A DNA stretch of 64,000 nt, taken from positions 1-64,000 of the forward strand of contig JAWKYW010000015.1 in the NCBI GenBank assembly GCA_041396245.1. Reading direction: 5' to 3'. Both the position numbers and the translations under genes were made by a program. The notes beneath the pieces were generated by a model that worked only from the letters and a program-made list of their open reading frames with translations, made no database searches and was not told where the DNA came from. Positions 26,350 through 35,407 of this stretch are shown piece by piece; within the stretch, counting starts at the first letter, position 1; each line of letters opens with the position of its first letter. The stretch comes from Desulfobacillus sp041396245 (GTDB taxonomy: Bacteria; Pseudomonadota; Gammaproteobacteria; Burkholderiales; Rhodocyclaceae).

Positions 26350-26693
26350 AACGGCTCGTGCTCCTGTTCCTCATGCTGATGCTGCCGCTCCAGTTCTCCT
26401 GGGCCGGCGTCAGCGCCTATTGCCAGCACGAGACGGGCGCCACCGCGCAGCATGTCGGCCATCACGATCACCAGCACCGGCAATCGCCCGATACCGGCGA
26501 CGACGGCAGCGCGCCCGGCAAGGCGCACGCCGATTGCGGCTACTGCCACCTGGCGCACAGTTGCGCCGCCGTGGCGGCCGTCTCGATGCCGGTTTTCGTC
26601 TGCGACGGCATGACGATCGCGCCGCAGCCCGATACTCACCGCTCCTACTTCCCGGACGGCCCCGAGCGGCCCAACTGGGTGCGTTCCGCCTGA
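26346..26693 (+). CDS. CzcI-like periplasmic metal-resistance protein
   Basis: The 115-residue protein has a signal peptide (cleaved near SWA), a histidine-rich stretch (HVGHHDHQH), cysteines in ADCGYCHLAHSC, and an end typical of CzcI-family proteins (YFPDGPERPNW). CzcI proteins accompany czcCBA and are thought to bind or sense metal in the periplasm; the mechanism is unclear. It is translationally coupled to the preceding gene, and 109 bases separate it from czcC. Confidence 0.8.
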   Translation: MKRLVLLFLMLMLPLQFSWAGVSAYCQHETGATAQHVGHHDHQHRQSPDTGDDGSAPGKAHADCGYCHLAHSCAAVAAVSMPVFVCDGMTIAPQPDTHRSYFPDGPERPNWVRSA

Positions 26694-26802
26694 TCCGGCG
26701 GAACGCCTGACGTTTTCCCTCTGACGTTTTTCTCCGCGCCGTGGCGCGGCCGCGTTCCGTCGGACTTCTCCCCGATCCACCAACCGGAGATTTCGACGAG
26801 TC

Positions 26803-28089
26803 ATGTTTTCGATCACGCATGGAACCCGCGGGCGCCTGGCCCGCATCGCGGCGGCGCTGGCGCTCTCTCTGCCGGCCCTGGCCGCGCCGGCGGCCGAACC
26901 GCCGCTGACCCTGGAGCGCGCCTGGCAGCTCGCCGAACAGGCCAACCCCGCCCTCGGGGCGGCCCGGGCCAACCTGGCCGCCGCCGAAGGACAGCTTGAC
27001 GACGCCCGCGCCCTGCTCTGGAACAACCCGCAGCTTGCCGCCGAGCGCGCGCGGCGCCGGGTGCTGCAACCTGGCACCGGCGACGATAGGCAGCGCGAAT
27101 GGCGGGCGGAACTCAGCCAGGCGCTGGAGATCGCCGGCCAGCGCGGACACCGGCGCGAGGCCGCCGAGCAGGACCTGGCGGCGCTCAAGGAACTCATCGA
27201 GGAGACGCGCCGCCAGGTGCGGGCCGAGGTCGAGCAGAAGTTCGTCCGCGTGCTCGGCCTGCAGCAGCGCGCCGTCATGGAGGCCGAGCTCGTCGGCCTG
27301 ATCCGCGACAACACCGGCATCGCGCGCAAGCGCTTCGAGGCGGGCGAGGACACCAGGCTCGACAGCAACCTCGCCGAAGTGGAACTGGGCCGCAGCGCCA
27401 ACCAGCTCGACGGTGTGCGCGAGCAGCTCATCCAGGCCCGCGCCGAACTCGCCGCGCTGCTGCAACTGCCGGCCGAAACCCTGCCCGAGGCGCAGGGCGC
27501 GCTGACGACTACAGGCGCTTTCCCCTATTCCCTGGACCAGCTGCTGGCGGCGGCGGCCGAGCGGCCCCGGTTGCGCGCGCTCGACCACCGCGAACAGGCC
27601 GCCCGCAGCCGGCTCGACCTGGAGCGCGCCGCCGTCTGGCCGGACGTCACCGTGGGCGTTTTCTCCGGCCGCGAGGGACCGAACGATGCGCGCGAGCGCA
27701 TCGCCGGCGTCTCCGTCTCGCTACCCCTGCCGCTGTTCCGCCGCAACGCGGGCGGCATCGGCAAGGCGAACACGGAACTCGACCAGGCGCGGATCGAGCG
27801 GCAGGCCGCCGTGCGCGACACGCGCGCGGCCGTGCTCGCCCTCTGGCAGAAGCTCGGCAGCCTGCGCGCGCGCACGGAGCGGCTGGAGCGGACCGTCCTG
27901 CAGCGCCTGCAGGAAAACCAGCGCCTGTCCACCGCCGCCTACCGCGCCGGCGAGATCGGCCTGACGCAATTGCTGCTGGCGACCCGGCAGGTCCTGGATA
28001 CCCGGCGCGAGGTGCTGGAGGCCGCCACCGACTTCGCCCTGACGCGCATCGAGCTGGAACTGGCGGCGGGCTGGCGGGGCGGGCAATGA
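26803..28089 (+). CDS. czcC: CzcC-like outer membrane factor of RND metal efflux
   Basis: The 428-residue TolC-family protein has a signal peptide (cleaved after LAAPAA) and two OEP repeats rich in coiled-coil heptads. With the following adaptor and pump it would form a channel from the periplasm to the outside. The family match and gene order C-B-A are clear. A CGACGAG ribosome binding site precedes the ATG. Confidence 0.9.
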   Translation: MFSITHGTRGRLARIAAALALSLPALAAPAAEPPLTLERAWQLAEQANPALGAARANLAAAEGQLDDARALLWNNPQLAAERARRRVLQPGTGDDRQREWRAELSQALEIAGQRGHRREAAEQDLAALKELIEETRRQVRAEVEQKFVRVLGLQQRAVMEAELVGLIRDNTGIARKRFEAGEDTRLDSNLAEVELGRSANQLDGVREQLIQARAELAALLQLPAETLPEAQGALTTTGAFPYSLDQLLAAAAERPRLRALDHREQAARSRLDLERAAVWPDVTVGVFSGREGPNDARERIAGVSVSLPLPLFRRNAGGIGKANTELDQARIERQAAVRDTRAAVLALWQKLGSLRARTERLERTVLQRLQENQRLSTAAYRAGEIGLTQLLLATRQVLDTRREVLEAATDFALTRIELELAAGWRGGQ

Positions 28090-28156
28090 AGCCGGCCGCA
28101 TCGCAGCAGCGCACTTTCGAGAACACGCACAACGCAAATACAACGGATCGAACGAC

Positions 28157-29404
28157 ATGAAGAACATATTCCATCGAGTCCCCCTCGTAGCACTCTGCCT
28201 CGCGGCCCTGACGCTGGCCGGCTGCGAGAAAAGTCAGTCGCCACAGGACGGCGCTGTCAAGAGCGCCGAAGCCGAAAAGGCCGGCGACAAGCGGAATCAC
28301 GATTCCGCGAAACCCGGCGGGCAGGGAGACGAACATCAGGACGGACACGGCGAGGAAGAACAACTCAAGCTCGGCGCCGAGGAGATTGCCGCCGCCGGTA
28401 TAAGGACGGAAGAACTGGCGGAGCAGGAAATCAGCGAGCAACTTGTGCTGACCGCCACCATCCGCCCCAACCAGGACCGCATCGCCCACGTGGCGCCGCG
28501 CGTGCCGGGGCGCATCGTCAAGGCCGCCGTCAATCTGGGCGATGCCGTCAGGGCCGGGCAGACGCTGGCGGTGCTCGACAGTCTGGAAGTGGGGGAGGCG
28601 CACTCGGCCTGGCTGCAGGCGCGCACCGCGCAAGCGCTGGCCAAGGCCGACTTCGAGCGCGCCGAAGCGCTCCACAACGATCAGATCATCGCGCGCAAGG
28701 ACCACTTGCGCGCCCACGCCGAATACGAAAAATCGAAGGCGGCGCTCGCCGCGGCGGCGGACCGGCTGCGCATGCTGGGCGTGCCGCCATCCGCGTCCGC
28801 CGACGGCCAGGCGGTGTCGGCCTTTCCGCTGACGACGCCGTTCGCCGGAACGGTGATCGAGAAGCACGCCATCCTCGGCGAGCTGGCCCAGCCGGACAAG
28901 GCGCTGTACACCGTGGCCGATCTCTCGAAGCTGTGGATCGAGGCCAACCTGTTCGAGAAGGATCTGGGCCGGGTCAAGGCCGGGGCGGATGCCGTGGTGA
29001 CGGTCGCCGCCTATCCCGGCGAGGCCTTCCAGGGCAGGCTCACCTACATCGCCGCCGTGGTCGACAAGGAGACGCGCACCGTCCAGGCGCGGGTGGAAGT
29101 CGCCAATCCGGATGGCCGGCTCAAGCCCGAGATGTTCGCCACGGCCTCGGTTCGCACGAGCGGCAAGGGCAAGGGGCTGCTCCTGCCGGAAGAGGCGGTG
29201 GTGCTGCTGCAGGGCCAGCCCACGGCGTTCGTCGAGGAGCACGGCGGCTTCGAGCCGCGCGCCGTCGAGTTGGGCGACAAGCTGCGCGGGCGGGTCGTCG
29301 TGAAGTCCGGACTCGCCGCCGGCGACAAGGTGGTGACGGCGGGCACCTACGCCCTCAAGGCGCGGATCATGAAATCGCAGCTTGGCGAAGGCCACGCTCA
29401 CTGA
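28157..29404 (+). CDS. czcB: CzcB-like RND periplasmic adaptor (lipoprotein)
   Basis: The 415-residue HlyD-family adaptor has a lipobox (LAGC, Cys at about 23), then a low-complexity, His-containing linker to about 70 (GDEHQDGHGEEE), then barrel-sandwich, hairpin and beta-barrel domains (HVAPRVPGRIVKAAVNLGDAV; ILGELAQPDKALYTVADLSKLWIEANL). It bridges the CzcA pump and the CzcC channel. The linker just after the lipid anchor contains a copy of the 24-base dispersed motif, read as KSQSPQDGA. czcA starts ten bases downstream. Confidence 0.92.
   Translation: MKNIFHRVPLVALCLAALTLAGCEKSQSPQDGAVKSAEAEKAGDKRNHDSAKPGGQGDEHQDGHGEEEQLKLGAEEIAAAGIRTEELAEQEISEQLVLTATIRPNQDRIAHVAPRVPGRIVKAAVNLGDAVRAGQTLAVLDSLEVGEAHSAWLQARTAQALAKADFERAEALHNDQIIARKDHLRAHAEYEKSKAALAAAADRLRMLGVPPSASADGQAVSAFPLTTPFAGTVIEKHAILGELAQPDKALYTVADLSKLWIEANLFEKDLGRVKAGADAVVTVAAYPGEAFQGRLTYIAAVVDKETRTVQARVEVANPDGRLKPEMFATASVRTSGKGKGLLLPEEAVVLLQGQPTAFVEEHGGFEPRAVELGDKLRGRVVVKSGLAAGDKVVTAGTYALKARIMKSQLGEGHAH
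28230..28253 (+). repeat. 24-base dispersed motif, copy 3
   Basis: AAAGTCAGTC-N8-GACGGCG-type copy within the variable linker of the czcB-like lipoprotein, reading KSQSPQDGA, that is, in the opposite orientation to most intragenic copies. Confidence 0.82.
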
Positions 29405-29414
29405 GGGCCCCGAC

Positions 29415-32400
29415 ATGTTGAATCGAATCATCGATCTCTCGCTGCGCTACAAGCTGCTGGTGCTGGCGGGCTTCGCCCTCGTCGTCTTCCTCGGCGTGCG
29501 CGCCTTCCTCGCCGTGCCGGTGGACGCCTTTCCCGACGTGACGCCGAACCAGGTGAACGTCTATACCGAATCGCCCGGCCTCGCCGCCGAGGACGTGGAA
29601 AAGCTGCTGACGGCGCCCCTCGAAACCGCCATGGCGGGCCTGCCCGGCGTCGAGCAGATCCGCTCGGTGTCGCTGTTCGGCCTGTCCTACGTCGGCGTCT
29701 ATTTCAAGGACGACGTGGACATCTATTTCGCCCGGCGCCTGGTCGGCGAGAAGCTGCAGGAGGCGAAGGAGCGCCTGCCGCAGGGCTATGGCGAACCGAG
29801 CCTCGGCCCCAACAGTTCGGGCCTGGGCCAGGTGTTCTGGTACACGGTCGAATCGGCCGACCAGAAGCTCTCGGCGATGGACCTGCGCACCCTGCACGAC
29901 TGGAGCGTGCGGCTCATGCTGCGCACGGCGCCGGGGGTGGACGACGTCACCACCTGGGGCGGCCAGGAAAAGCAGTACCAGGTACTTATCCATCCGCAGA
30001 AGCTCATCAAGTACGGCCTGTCCTTCAAGGCGGTGATGGAGGCGCTGGCGGCCAACAACCGGCAGGTGGGCGGGCAGTACGTGAACCTCGGCCAGGAGCA
30101 GTACCTGGTGCGCGGCCTGGGGCTCGTCGCCAACACCACCGACATCGGCAACATCGTCGTTGCCGAGCGCGAGGGTGTACCCATCCACGTGCACGAGTTG
30201 GCCGAGGTGAAAGAGGGGCCGGCGCTGCGCTTCGGCGCCGTCACACGCGACGGCAAGGAGGTGGCGCTCGGCATCGCGCTGGCCCGCATCAACGAGAACG
30301 CCAAGAACGTCGTGGACGCGGTGAAGCAGAAGCTCACGCTTGCCCAGCAGGCGCTGCCCGCCGGCGTGACCATCAATCCGGTCTACGACCGCACCGACAT
30401 CGTCGACAAGGCGCTCGGCACCGCGGAAAGCGCCCTGGTCGAGGGCTCGATCCTGGTGGCGATCGTGCTCTTCCTGTTCCTTGGCGAGATCCGCTCGGCG
30501 CTGGTGGTGATCGTCACGCTGCCGCTCGCCATGCTGATCGCCTTCCTGCTCATGCAGCACTTCGGCCTATCGGCCAACCTGATGTCGCTGGCGGGGCTCG
30601 CCATCGGCATCGGCATGATGGTGGACGGCGCCGTGGTGATGGTGGAGAACGGCTTCCGCCTGCTCTCCCACCAGGCAGGAAAGAGCGCCAACCGCACCCA
30701 TGTCATCCTGGAGGCGGCGCGCGAGGTGATCAATCCCATCGCCTTCGCCATCCTCATCATCGTCGTCGTCTTCCTGCCGCTGTTCTCGCTCACCGGCCTG
30801 GAGGGCAAGCTGTTCAAGCCGATGGCCTTCACCATCACCTTCGCCATGGCCGGCTCGCTGATCCTGACCCTCACCTTGGTGCCGGTGCTCTCGGCGCTGA
30901 TCCTGAAGCCCAAGGAGGAAAAGGACACCTTCCTCGTGCGCTGGGTCAAGAACGCCTACCTGCCGCTGCTCGACCGGGCGCTGGAGAACAAGAAAAAAGT
31001 GATCGTCGCGGCGCTGGCGCTGCTGGCGGCGGCGCTCGCCGCCTTTCCCTTCCTCGGCAAGGAGTTCATGCCGACGCTGCAGGAGGGCGCCATCATGTTC
31101 CGCGTCACCGGCATTCCCTCCACTTCGCTGGAGGAATCGGTGCGCGTCTCGCAAACGATGGATGCGGTGCTGAAGCGGGAATTTCCGCAGACCAAATCGG
31201 TGCTGGCCACCATCGGCCGCGCCGAGAAGGGGGAGACCACCGACGCCAACTACATGGAAGTGCTGGTTGACGTGAAGCCGCGCGACGAATGGCCTGAGAA
31301 GCTCTCCATGCCCGAGCTGTCCGACCGCATGAAGGCGGCGCTGGAGAAGGCCATCCCGACCGTGGTGCTGGGCAACACCCAGCCGATCCAGATGCGCGTC
31401 GAGGAGCTGATCTCCGGCGTGCGCGCCACGCTGGCCCTCAAGCTCTACGGCCCCGATCTTGCCACGCTCGACCGCCTGGCGGCCGGGATCAAGCCGGTGC
31501 TGGGCAAGGTGGAGGGCGTGGCCGACCTCTCGCTGGAAGCCAACAAGGGCAAGCCGCAGATCGTGGTGAAAGTCAGGCGCGAGGAGGCGGCGCGCTTCGG
31601 CATCAACGCCGACGAGATTCTCGAGGTGGTGCAGGCCGGCATCGGCGGCAAGGCGGTCAGCACGCTGCTCGACGGCGTGCGCCGCTTCGACATCCAGGTG
31701 CGCCTCGACCCGGCCTTCCGCGACAGCCTGCAGGCGATCGGCGACATTCCGCTGCGCACCCAGGCCGGCGCGCTGGTGCCGCTCTCCCGCGTAGCGACGA
31801 TCGAGACGGACGAGGGCTACACCTTCGTGCGCCGCGAGCAGCTCTCCCGCTACGCGGTGCTGCAGATGGACGTGAAGGGGCGCGACGTAGATGGCTTCGT
31901 CAAGGAGGCCGAGGCGAGTATCCGCGGCGCGGTGAAACTGCCCGAGGGCTACTGGATGGAATGGGGCGGCGCCTTCGAGAACCAGCAGCGCGCCATGGCG
32001 CGGCTGGCGCTGATTGTGCCGCTCACCATTGGCCTGATCTTCCTCCTGCTGTATACCGCCTTCAACTCGCTCACCCATGCCGCGCTGATCATCGCCAACG
32101 TGCCCTTCGCCGTCATCGGCGGCGTGTTCGGCCTGGCGCTGACCGGGCAGTACGTCTCGGTCCCCTCGGCCATCGGCTTCATCGCCGTCTTCGGCGTGGC
32201 GATGTTGAACGGCATCGTGCTGGTGTCTTTCCTCAACGACCGGCGCCGCCAGGGCCGGTCGATCCGCGAGGCGGTGCACGAGGGCGCCAGCCTGCGCCTG
32301 CGGCCAGTGCTGATGACCGCCTCGGTGGCCATCCTCGGCCTCATCCCCATGCTGATCTCCCAGGGCGTGGGCGCGGAAACCCAGCGCCCGCTGGCGACGG

Positions 32401-32528
32401 TGGTCGTCGGCGGGCTGTTCACCTCCACGGCGCTGACCCTGCTGCTCCTGCCGCTGATGTACGAGTGGGTGGAAACGCGGCGCGAACGCCGGAACTTGTC
32501 GATAGAACGGAAGGAGCATTCCGAATGA
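29415..32528 (+). CDS. czcA: CzcA-like heavy-metal RND efflux pump
   Basis: The 1,037-residue inner membrane pump has 12 membrane segments and two large periplasmic loops. The TM4 signature reads AIGIGMMVDGAVVMVEN: the D and E corresponding to CzcA D408 and E415 are present, but the position of D402 in the DFGxxxDGA motif of Zn/Co/Cd pumps is glycine. The substrate is therefore a divalent or soft metal of uncertain identity. ATG 29415 follows GAGGG at good spacing; an ATG 33 bases upstream lies inside czcB. It overlaps the PII-like gene by four bases (ATGA). Confidence 0.93.
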   Translation: MLNRIIDLSLRYKLLVLAGFALVVFLGVRAFLAVPVDAFPDVTPNQVNVYTESPGLAAEDVEKLLTAPLETAMAGLPGVEQIRSVSLFGLSYVGVYFKDDVDIYFARRLVGEKLQEAKERLPQGYGEPSLGPNSSGLGQVFWYTVESADQKLSAMDLRTLHDWSVRLMLRTAPGVDDVTTWGGQEKQYQVLIHPQKLIKYGLSFKAVMEALAANNRQVGGQYVNLGQEQYLVRGLGLVANTTDIGNIVVAEREGVPIHVHELAEVKEGPALRFGAVTRDGKEVALGIALARINENAKNVVDAVKQKLTLAQQALPAGVTINPVYDRTDIVDKALGTAESALVEGSILVAIVLFLFLGEIRSALVVIVTLPLAMLIAFLLMQHFGLSANLMSLAGLAIGIGMMVDGAVVMVENGFRLLSHQAGKSANRTHVILEAAREVINPIAFAILIIVVVFLPLFSLTGLEGKLFKPMAFTITFAMAGSLILTLTLVPVLSALILKPKEEKDTFLVRWVKNAYLPLLDRALENKKKVIVAALALLAAALAAFPFLGKEFMPTLQEGAIMFRVTGIPSTSLEESVRVSQTMDAVLKREFPQTKSVLATIGRAEKGETTDANYMEVLVDVKPRDEWPEKLSMPELSDRMKAALEKAIPTVVLGNTQPIQMRVEELISGVRATLALKLYGPDLATLDRLAAGIKPVLGKVEGVADLSLEANKGKPQIVVKVRREEAARFGINADEILEVVQAGIGGKAVSTLLDGVRRFDIQVRLDPAFRDSLQAIGDIPLRTQAGALVPLSRVATIETDEGYTFVRREQLSRYAVLQMDVKGRDVDGFVKEAEASIRGAVKLPEGYWMEWGGAFENQQRAMARLALIVPLTIGLIFLLLYTAFNSLTHAALIIANVPFAVIGGVFGLALTGQYVSVPSAIGFIAVFGVAMLNGIVLVSFLNDRRRQGRSIREAVHEGASLRLRPVLMTASVAILGLIPMLISQGVGAETQRPLATVVVGGLFTSTALTLLLLPLMYEWVETRRERRNLSIERKEHSE

Positions 32529-32866
32529 AAGAGATCAGGGCATTCATCCGCCAGCACCGGATCGCCGACGTGCTGGATGCGCTGCGCAGCTCGGGCCTGT
32601 GCGACCTCGGCAGCCCCGGCGCCGGCTGCCACAACATCACGGTTTCGCAAGTGCAGCGGCCGCTCGCCAGCGGCGACCCGACTCAACAGCACTACTCGAT
32701 GGAACTGGCCGAAGCGGTCGTCGCCGAATACCGGCTGGAACTGGCCTGCGCGGACGACCAGGCCGATGCCCTGGTCAGCCTCATCGCCAAGGCGGCGCAC
32801 ACCGGGCAGCCCGAAGCGGGCTGGATTTTCGTGAGCGACATCGGGCGCGCGGTCGAGATTCGCTGA
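32525..32866 (+). CDS. PII-like protein linked to RND metal efflux (PII-NG type)
   Basis: The 113-residue PII-superfamily protein (MKEIRAFIRQHRIADVLDALRSSG at the start, HTGQPEAGWIFVSDIGRAVEIR at the end) keeps the ferredoxin-like fold and a B-loop-like stretch. It lacks the uridylylated T-loop tyrosine and has its own cysteines (C25, C35, C83) and a histidine. A PII subgroup fused by operon to czcA/cusA-type pumps has been described (PII-NG); a metal-sensing or CutA-like role has been proposed. The start codon overlaps the czcA stop, so it is translated with the pump. Confidence 0.82.
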   Translation: MKEIRAFIRQHRIADVLDALRSSGLCDLGSPGAGCHNITVSQVQRPLASGDPTQQHYSMELAEAVVAEYRLELACADDQADALVSLIAKAAHTGQPEAGWIFVSDIGRAVEIR

Positions 32867-32927
32867 CGATCCGGGCCGGGACGCGCCGCGCTTGTTCCGC
32901 GGCCTTGACAGGATCACCCTTTATACA

Positions 32928-32954
32928 CGAAAATACGAATCGTTCGCATTTTCG
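32928..32954. promoter_or_regulatory. Palindrome before P19, Fur-like operator candidate
   Basis: Two 12-base arms, CGAAAATACGAA and TTCGCATTTTCG, are separated by TCG; one base differs from perfect symmetry. The core AATACGAATCGTTCGCATT resembles a divergent Fur box. It lies 20 bases before the P19 ATG. Confidence 0.55.
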
Positions 32955-32974
32955 TTAATTTCTAAGGGGAGCCC

Positions 32975-33529
32975 ATGAAACAACACCTCAACCGCCTTGC
33001 CGCCGTGCTCACCGCCGGCCTGCTGACGACAGCCGCCCACGCCCTGGAATACCCGATCGGCACGCCGCAGAACGTCGCCGGCATGGAAGTCGCCGCCGTT
33101 TACCTGCAGCCGATCGACATGGAACCGGAAGGCCACATGCGCAAGGCATCGGAAACCGACATCCACCTCGAGGCCGACATCCACGCCTTGGCCAACAACC
33201 CGAACGGCTTCCCCGAGGGCTTCTGGATGCCGCATCTGCTGGTCAAGTACGAACTGACCAAGCAGGGTACGAACGAGGTCATCAAGGGCGACATGATGCC
33301 GATGGTCGCCTCCGACGGTCCGCACTACGGCGACAACGTCAAGCTCAAGGGTCCGGGCAAGTACAAGGTGAAATTCATCATCTACCCGCCAAATGCCAAG
33401 GAAAACCCCGCCGGCAACCACTTCGGCCGCCACACCGACCGCGCCACCGGCGTGCGCCCCTGGTTCAAGACCGTCGAGGTGGAATGGGAATTCACCTACG
33501 CCGGCATCGGCAAGAAGGGCGGGTACTGA
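32975..33529 (+). CDS. Periplasmic iron-transport protein, P19/FtrA/FetP family
   Basis: The 184-residue protein has a signal peptide (cleaved after AHA, about 23) and the conserved Cu/Fe-binding residues of the P19 family: GMEV with a metal-binding Met, MEPEGHMR, HLEADIHA and MMPMVASDGPHYGD. In FtrABCD systems the homologue binds copper and ferrous iron and works with a cupredoxin, an FTR1 permease and a polyferredoxin. A strong ribosome binding site AAGGGGAG precedes the ATG. The porin starts one base after the stop. Confidence 0.93.
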   Translation: MKQHLNRLAAVLTAGLLTTAAHALEYPIGTPQNVAGMEVAAVYLQPIDMEPEGHMRKASETDIHLEADIHALANNPNGFPEGFWMPHLLVKYELTKQGTNEVIKGDMMPMVASDGPHYGDNVKLKGPGKYKVKFIIYPPNAKENPAGNHFGRHTDRATGVRPWFKTVEVEWEFTYAGIGKKGGY

Positions 33530-33530
33530 G

Positions 33531-34949
33531 ATGCGGTTAAAGCCCATCACCCTGGCCGTGGCGCTTTTCGCTGGCTCGGCCGGGTCGGCCTCCGCCAGCG
33601 AAGACATGAAGGCCGTACTGGCGGAAATGAAGCGCCTGGCCGACCGTGTCGAGGCGCTGGAGAAGCAGAACAAGGAACTGGAAAAGTCGCTTTCCACGGA
33701 GCGGCTGTCGGAAAAGGAGCCGGAGATCGCCACCCGCCTCAAGGCGGTCGAGTTCCAGACCCTCTCCATGCAGAAGCAGGCGCGCCAGATCGAGGCGCTG
33801 GAAGGCATCAGCGTCGGCGCCAGCATCACCGCCGTCGGCCAGCGCGCCAACCGCGACGGCGTCGCCGGCTTCGCCTCGCGCCAGTCGCGCGCCAACTACC
33901 GCGGCGACGTCTCCGTCACCCTGCCTGGCGGCGAGATCGGCGACATCGAAGGCAAGATCTTCAGCCACTTCCGCTTCGGCCAGGGCAACGGCGTGGGGCT
34001 GCGACCGACCTACACCAGTACGCCCAACACCACCGCCTTCGAGACCAACGCCGGCCCCGACGATTCCTTCGCCATCCTCGCCCAGGCCTGGTACCAACTC
34101 ACCGTGCCGCTGCCGCGCGATGGCGTCAAGGCAAACGCCCGGGAGCACCTGCATCTGACCACCGGCAAGATCGACTCCTTCGTCTTCTTCGACCAGAACG
34201 CCGCGGCCGACGACGAGTCGGCGAAGTTCCTCAACAACGCTTTCGTGCACAACCCGCTGCTCGATTCAGGCGGCGACATCGGCGCTGACGCCTACGGCTT
34301 CGCCCCCGGCGCCATCCTCCAGTACGTGAACGAGTACGACAAATCGCGGACCTGGGGCCTCTCGCTCGGCGCCTTTGGGTCCGGCCCCGGCGCCAATTTC
34401 TCCGGCTCGCTCGGCAAGCCCTACCTCATCGCCCAGGCCGACACCACCTGGCGCTGGAACCACCTGCCCGGCAACTACCGCGCCTACCTGTGGACCAACG
34501 GCCGCGGCATGGGCTACGACGGCCTCGAGCGCCGCCATTCCGGCATCGGCCTGTCGATCGACCAGAAGGTCACGGACGACGTCACGCTGTTCGGCCGCTA
34601 CGGCCACCAGGGTTCGGGCAAGGTGCGCTTCGACCGCGCGCTCACCGTCGGCGCGGAGATCGCCGGCGGCGGCTGGGGCCGCGCCGCAGATTCGCTCGGC
34701 GCGGCTTTCGGCCTGTTGCGCACCAGCTCCGCCTACCGCCGCGATTCGGCCACGCTCGATCTCGACGGCGACGGCATGCTCGACCCGCGCGCCTCCGGCA
34801 CCGAGCGCATCGGCGAGATCTACTACCGCTTCCGCGTGAACAGCCTGTTCGAGCTGACGCCGGACGTCCAGTTCATCCAGCGACCGGGCGGCAATGGCAA
34901 TGCTTCGACCATCAGGGTCGTCGGCCTTCGCGCCAAGCTCGGCTTCTGA
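33531..34949 (+). CDS. OprB-like outer membrane porin
   Basis: The 472-residue protein has a signal peptide (cleaved near SASA), a short coiled coil (about 25-60: EMKRLADRVEALEKQNKELEKS) and a beta-barrel with alternating strands ending in ...RAKLGF, with the terminal Phe needed for barrel assembly. The barrel resembles carbohydrate-selective OprB or phosphate-porin types with an N-terminal trimerising coil. It sits inside an iron-transport operon, directly after P19, so it may admit iron or copper complexes; that is inference. Confidence 0.75.
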   Translation: MRLKPITLAVALFAGSAGSASASEDMKAVLAEMKRLADRVEALEKQNKELEKSLSTERLSEKEPEIATRLKAVEFQTLSMQKQARQIEALEGISVGASITAVGQRANRDGVAGFASRQSRANYRGDVSVTLPGGEIGDIEGKIFSHFRFGQGNGVGLRPTYTSTPNTTAFETNAGPDDSFAILAQAWYQLTVPLPRDGVKANAREHLHLTTGKIDSFVFFDQNAAADDESAKFLNNAFVHNPLLDSGGDIGADAYGFAPGAILQYVNEYDKSRTWGLSLGAFGSGPGANFSGSLGKPYLIAQADTTWRWNHLPGNYRAYLWTNGRGMGYDGLERRHSGIGLSIDQKVTDDVTLFGRYGHQGSGKVRFDRALTVGAEIAGGGWGRAADSLGAAFGLLRTSSAYRRDSATLDLDGDGMLDPRASGTERIGEIYYRFRVNSLFELTPDVQFIQRPGGNGNASTIRVVGLRAKLGF

Positions 34950-34984
34950 CGGGATTCGGCATCGTGCGCGACACGCTCAATACC

Positions 34985-35062
34985 CGTCATTCCCGCGCAA
35001 GCGGGAATCCATGGATCCCCGCTGGAGCCTGCCCTCGACGCCGATCGGGGGCGGGGATGACG
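34985..35062. repeat. REP-like element carrying the cupredoxin start codon
   Basis: The terminal inverted repeats CGTCATTCCCGC and GCGGGGATGACG bound 78 bases, with an inner hairpin TCCCGCGCAAGCGGGA. It belongs to the widespread GTCATTCCCGCG class. The right end contains the ATG of the next gene. Confidence 0.75.
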
Positions 35063-35407
35063 TGGTTGCGTACGCTCCTCGTTACTCTGGTCCTCGCGTG
35101 GTCGGGAACGCTCCCCGGCGGCAATGCAGTCGCCGCCGGGGCGCTGCCCGCCTTCGAGATCGTCGTCGACGACGGCGAATTCAAGCCGGCGAGGATCGAA
35201 GTGCCGGCCGGACGGCGCGTCAAGCTGGTGCTCATCAACAAGGGCCCCGGCCCGCTCGAGTTCGAAAACGACGAGATGCGCGTCGAGAAGGTGCTCTCCT
35301 CAGGCGCCCGCAGCTTCGTCGTCCTGCCGAAGCTGAAGCCCGGAGAGTACGAGTTCGTTGACGAATTCAATCCCATTACCGGCTTGCTGAAGGTCATCGC
35401 GAAGTGA
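35057..35407 (+). CDS. Cupredoxin-domain protein (FtrB-like)
   Basis: The 116-residue exported protein has a signal peptide (cleaved near AVAAG) and a cupredoxin-like domain (FEIVVDDGEFKPARIEVPAGRRVKLVLINKG). A classical copper site is not obvious: the C-terminal half has no Cys-x-His pair, so copper ligands may be Met, Glu or His from other positions, or absent. FtrB homologues oxidise ferrous iron or pass electrons with P19. The ATG and the G-rich ribosome binding site are provided by a REP-like repeat. The stop overlaps the GTG of the next gene (GTGA). Confidence 0.8.
   Translation: MTWLRTLLVTLVLAWSGTLPGGNAVAAGALPAFEIVVDDGEFKPARIEVPAGRRVKLVLINKGPGPLEFENDEMRVEKVLSSGARSFVVLPKLKPGEYEFVDEFNPITGLLKVIAK

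Noticed and set aside
28086..28160. Possible 24-codon gene between czcC and czcB
   Set aside because: It overlaps the czcC stop but has no ribosome binding site, no recognisable product and ends inside the czcB start region.
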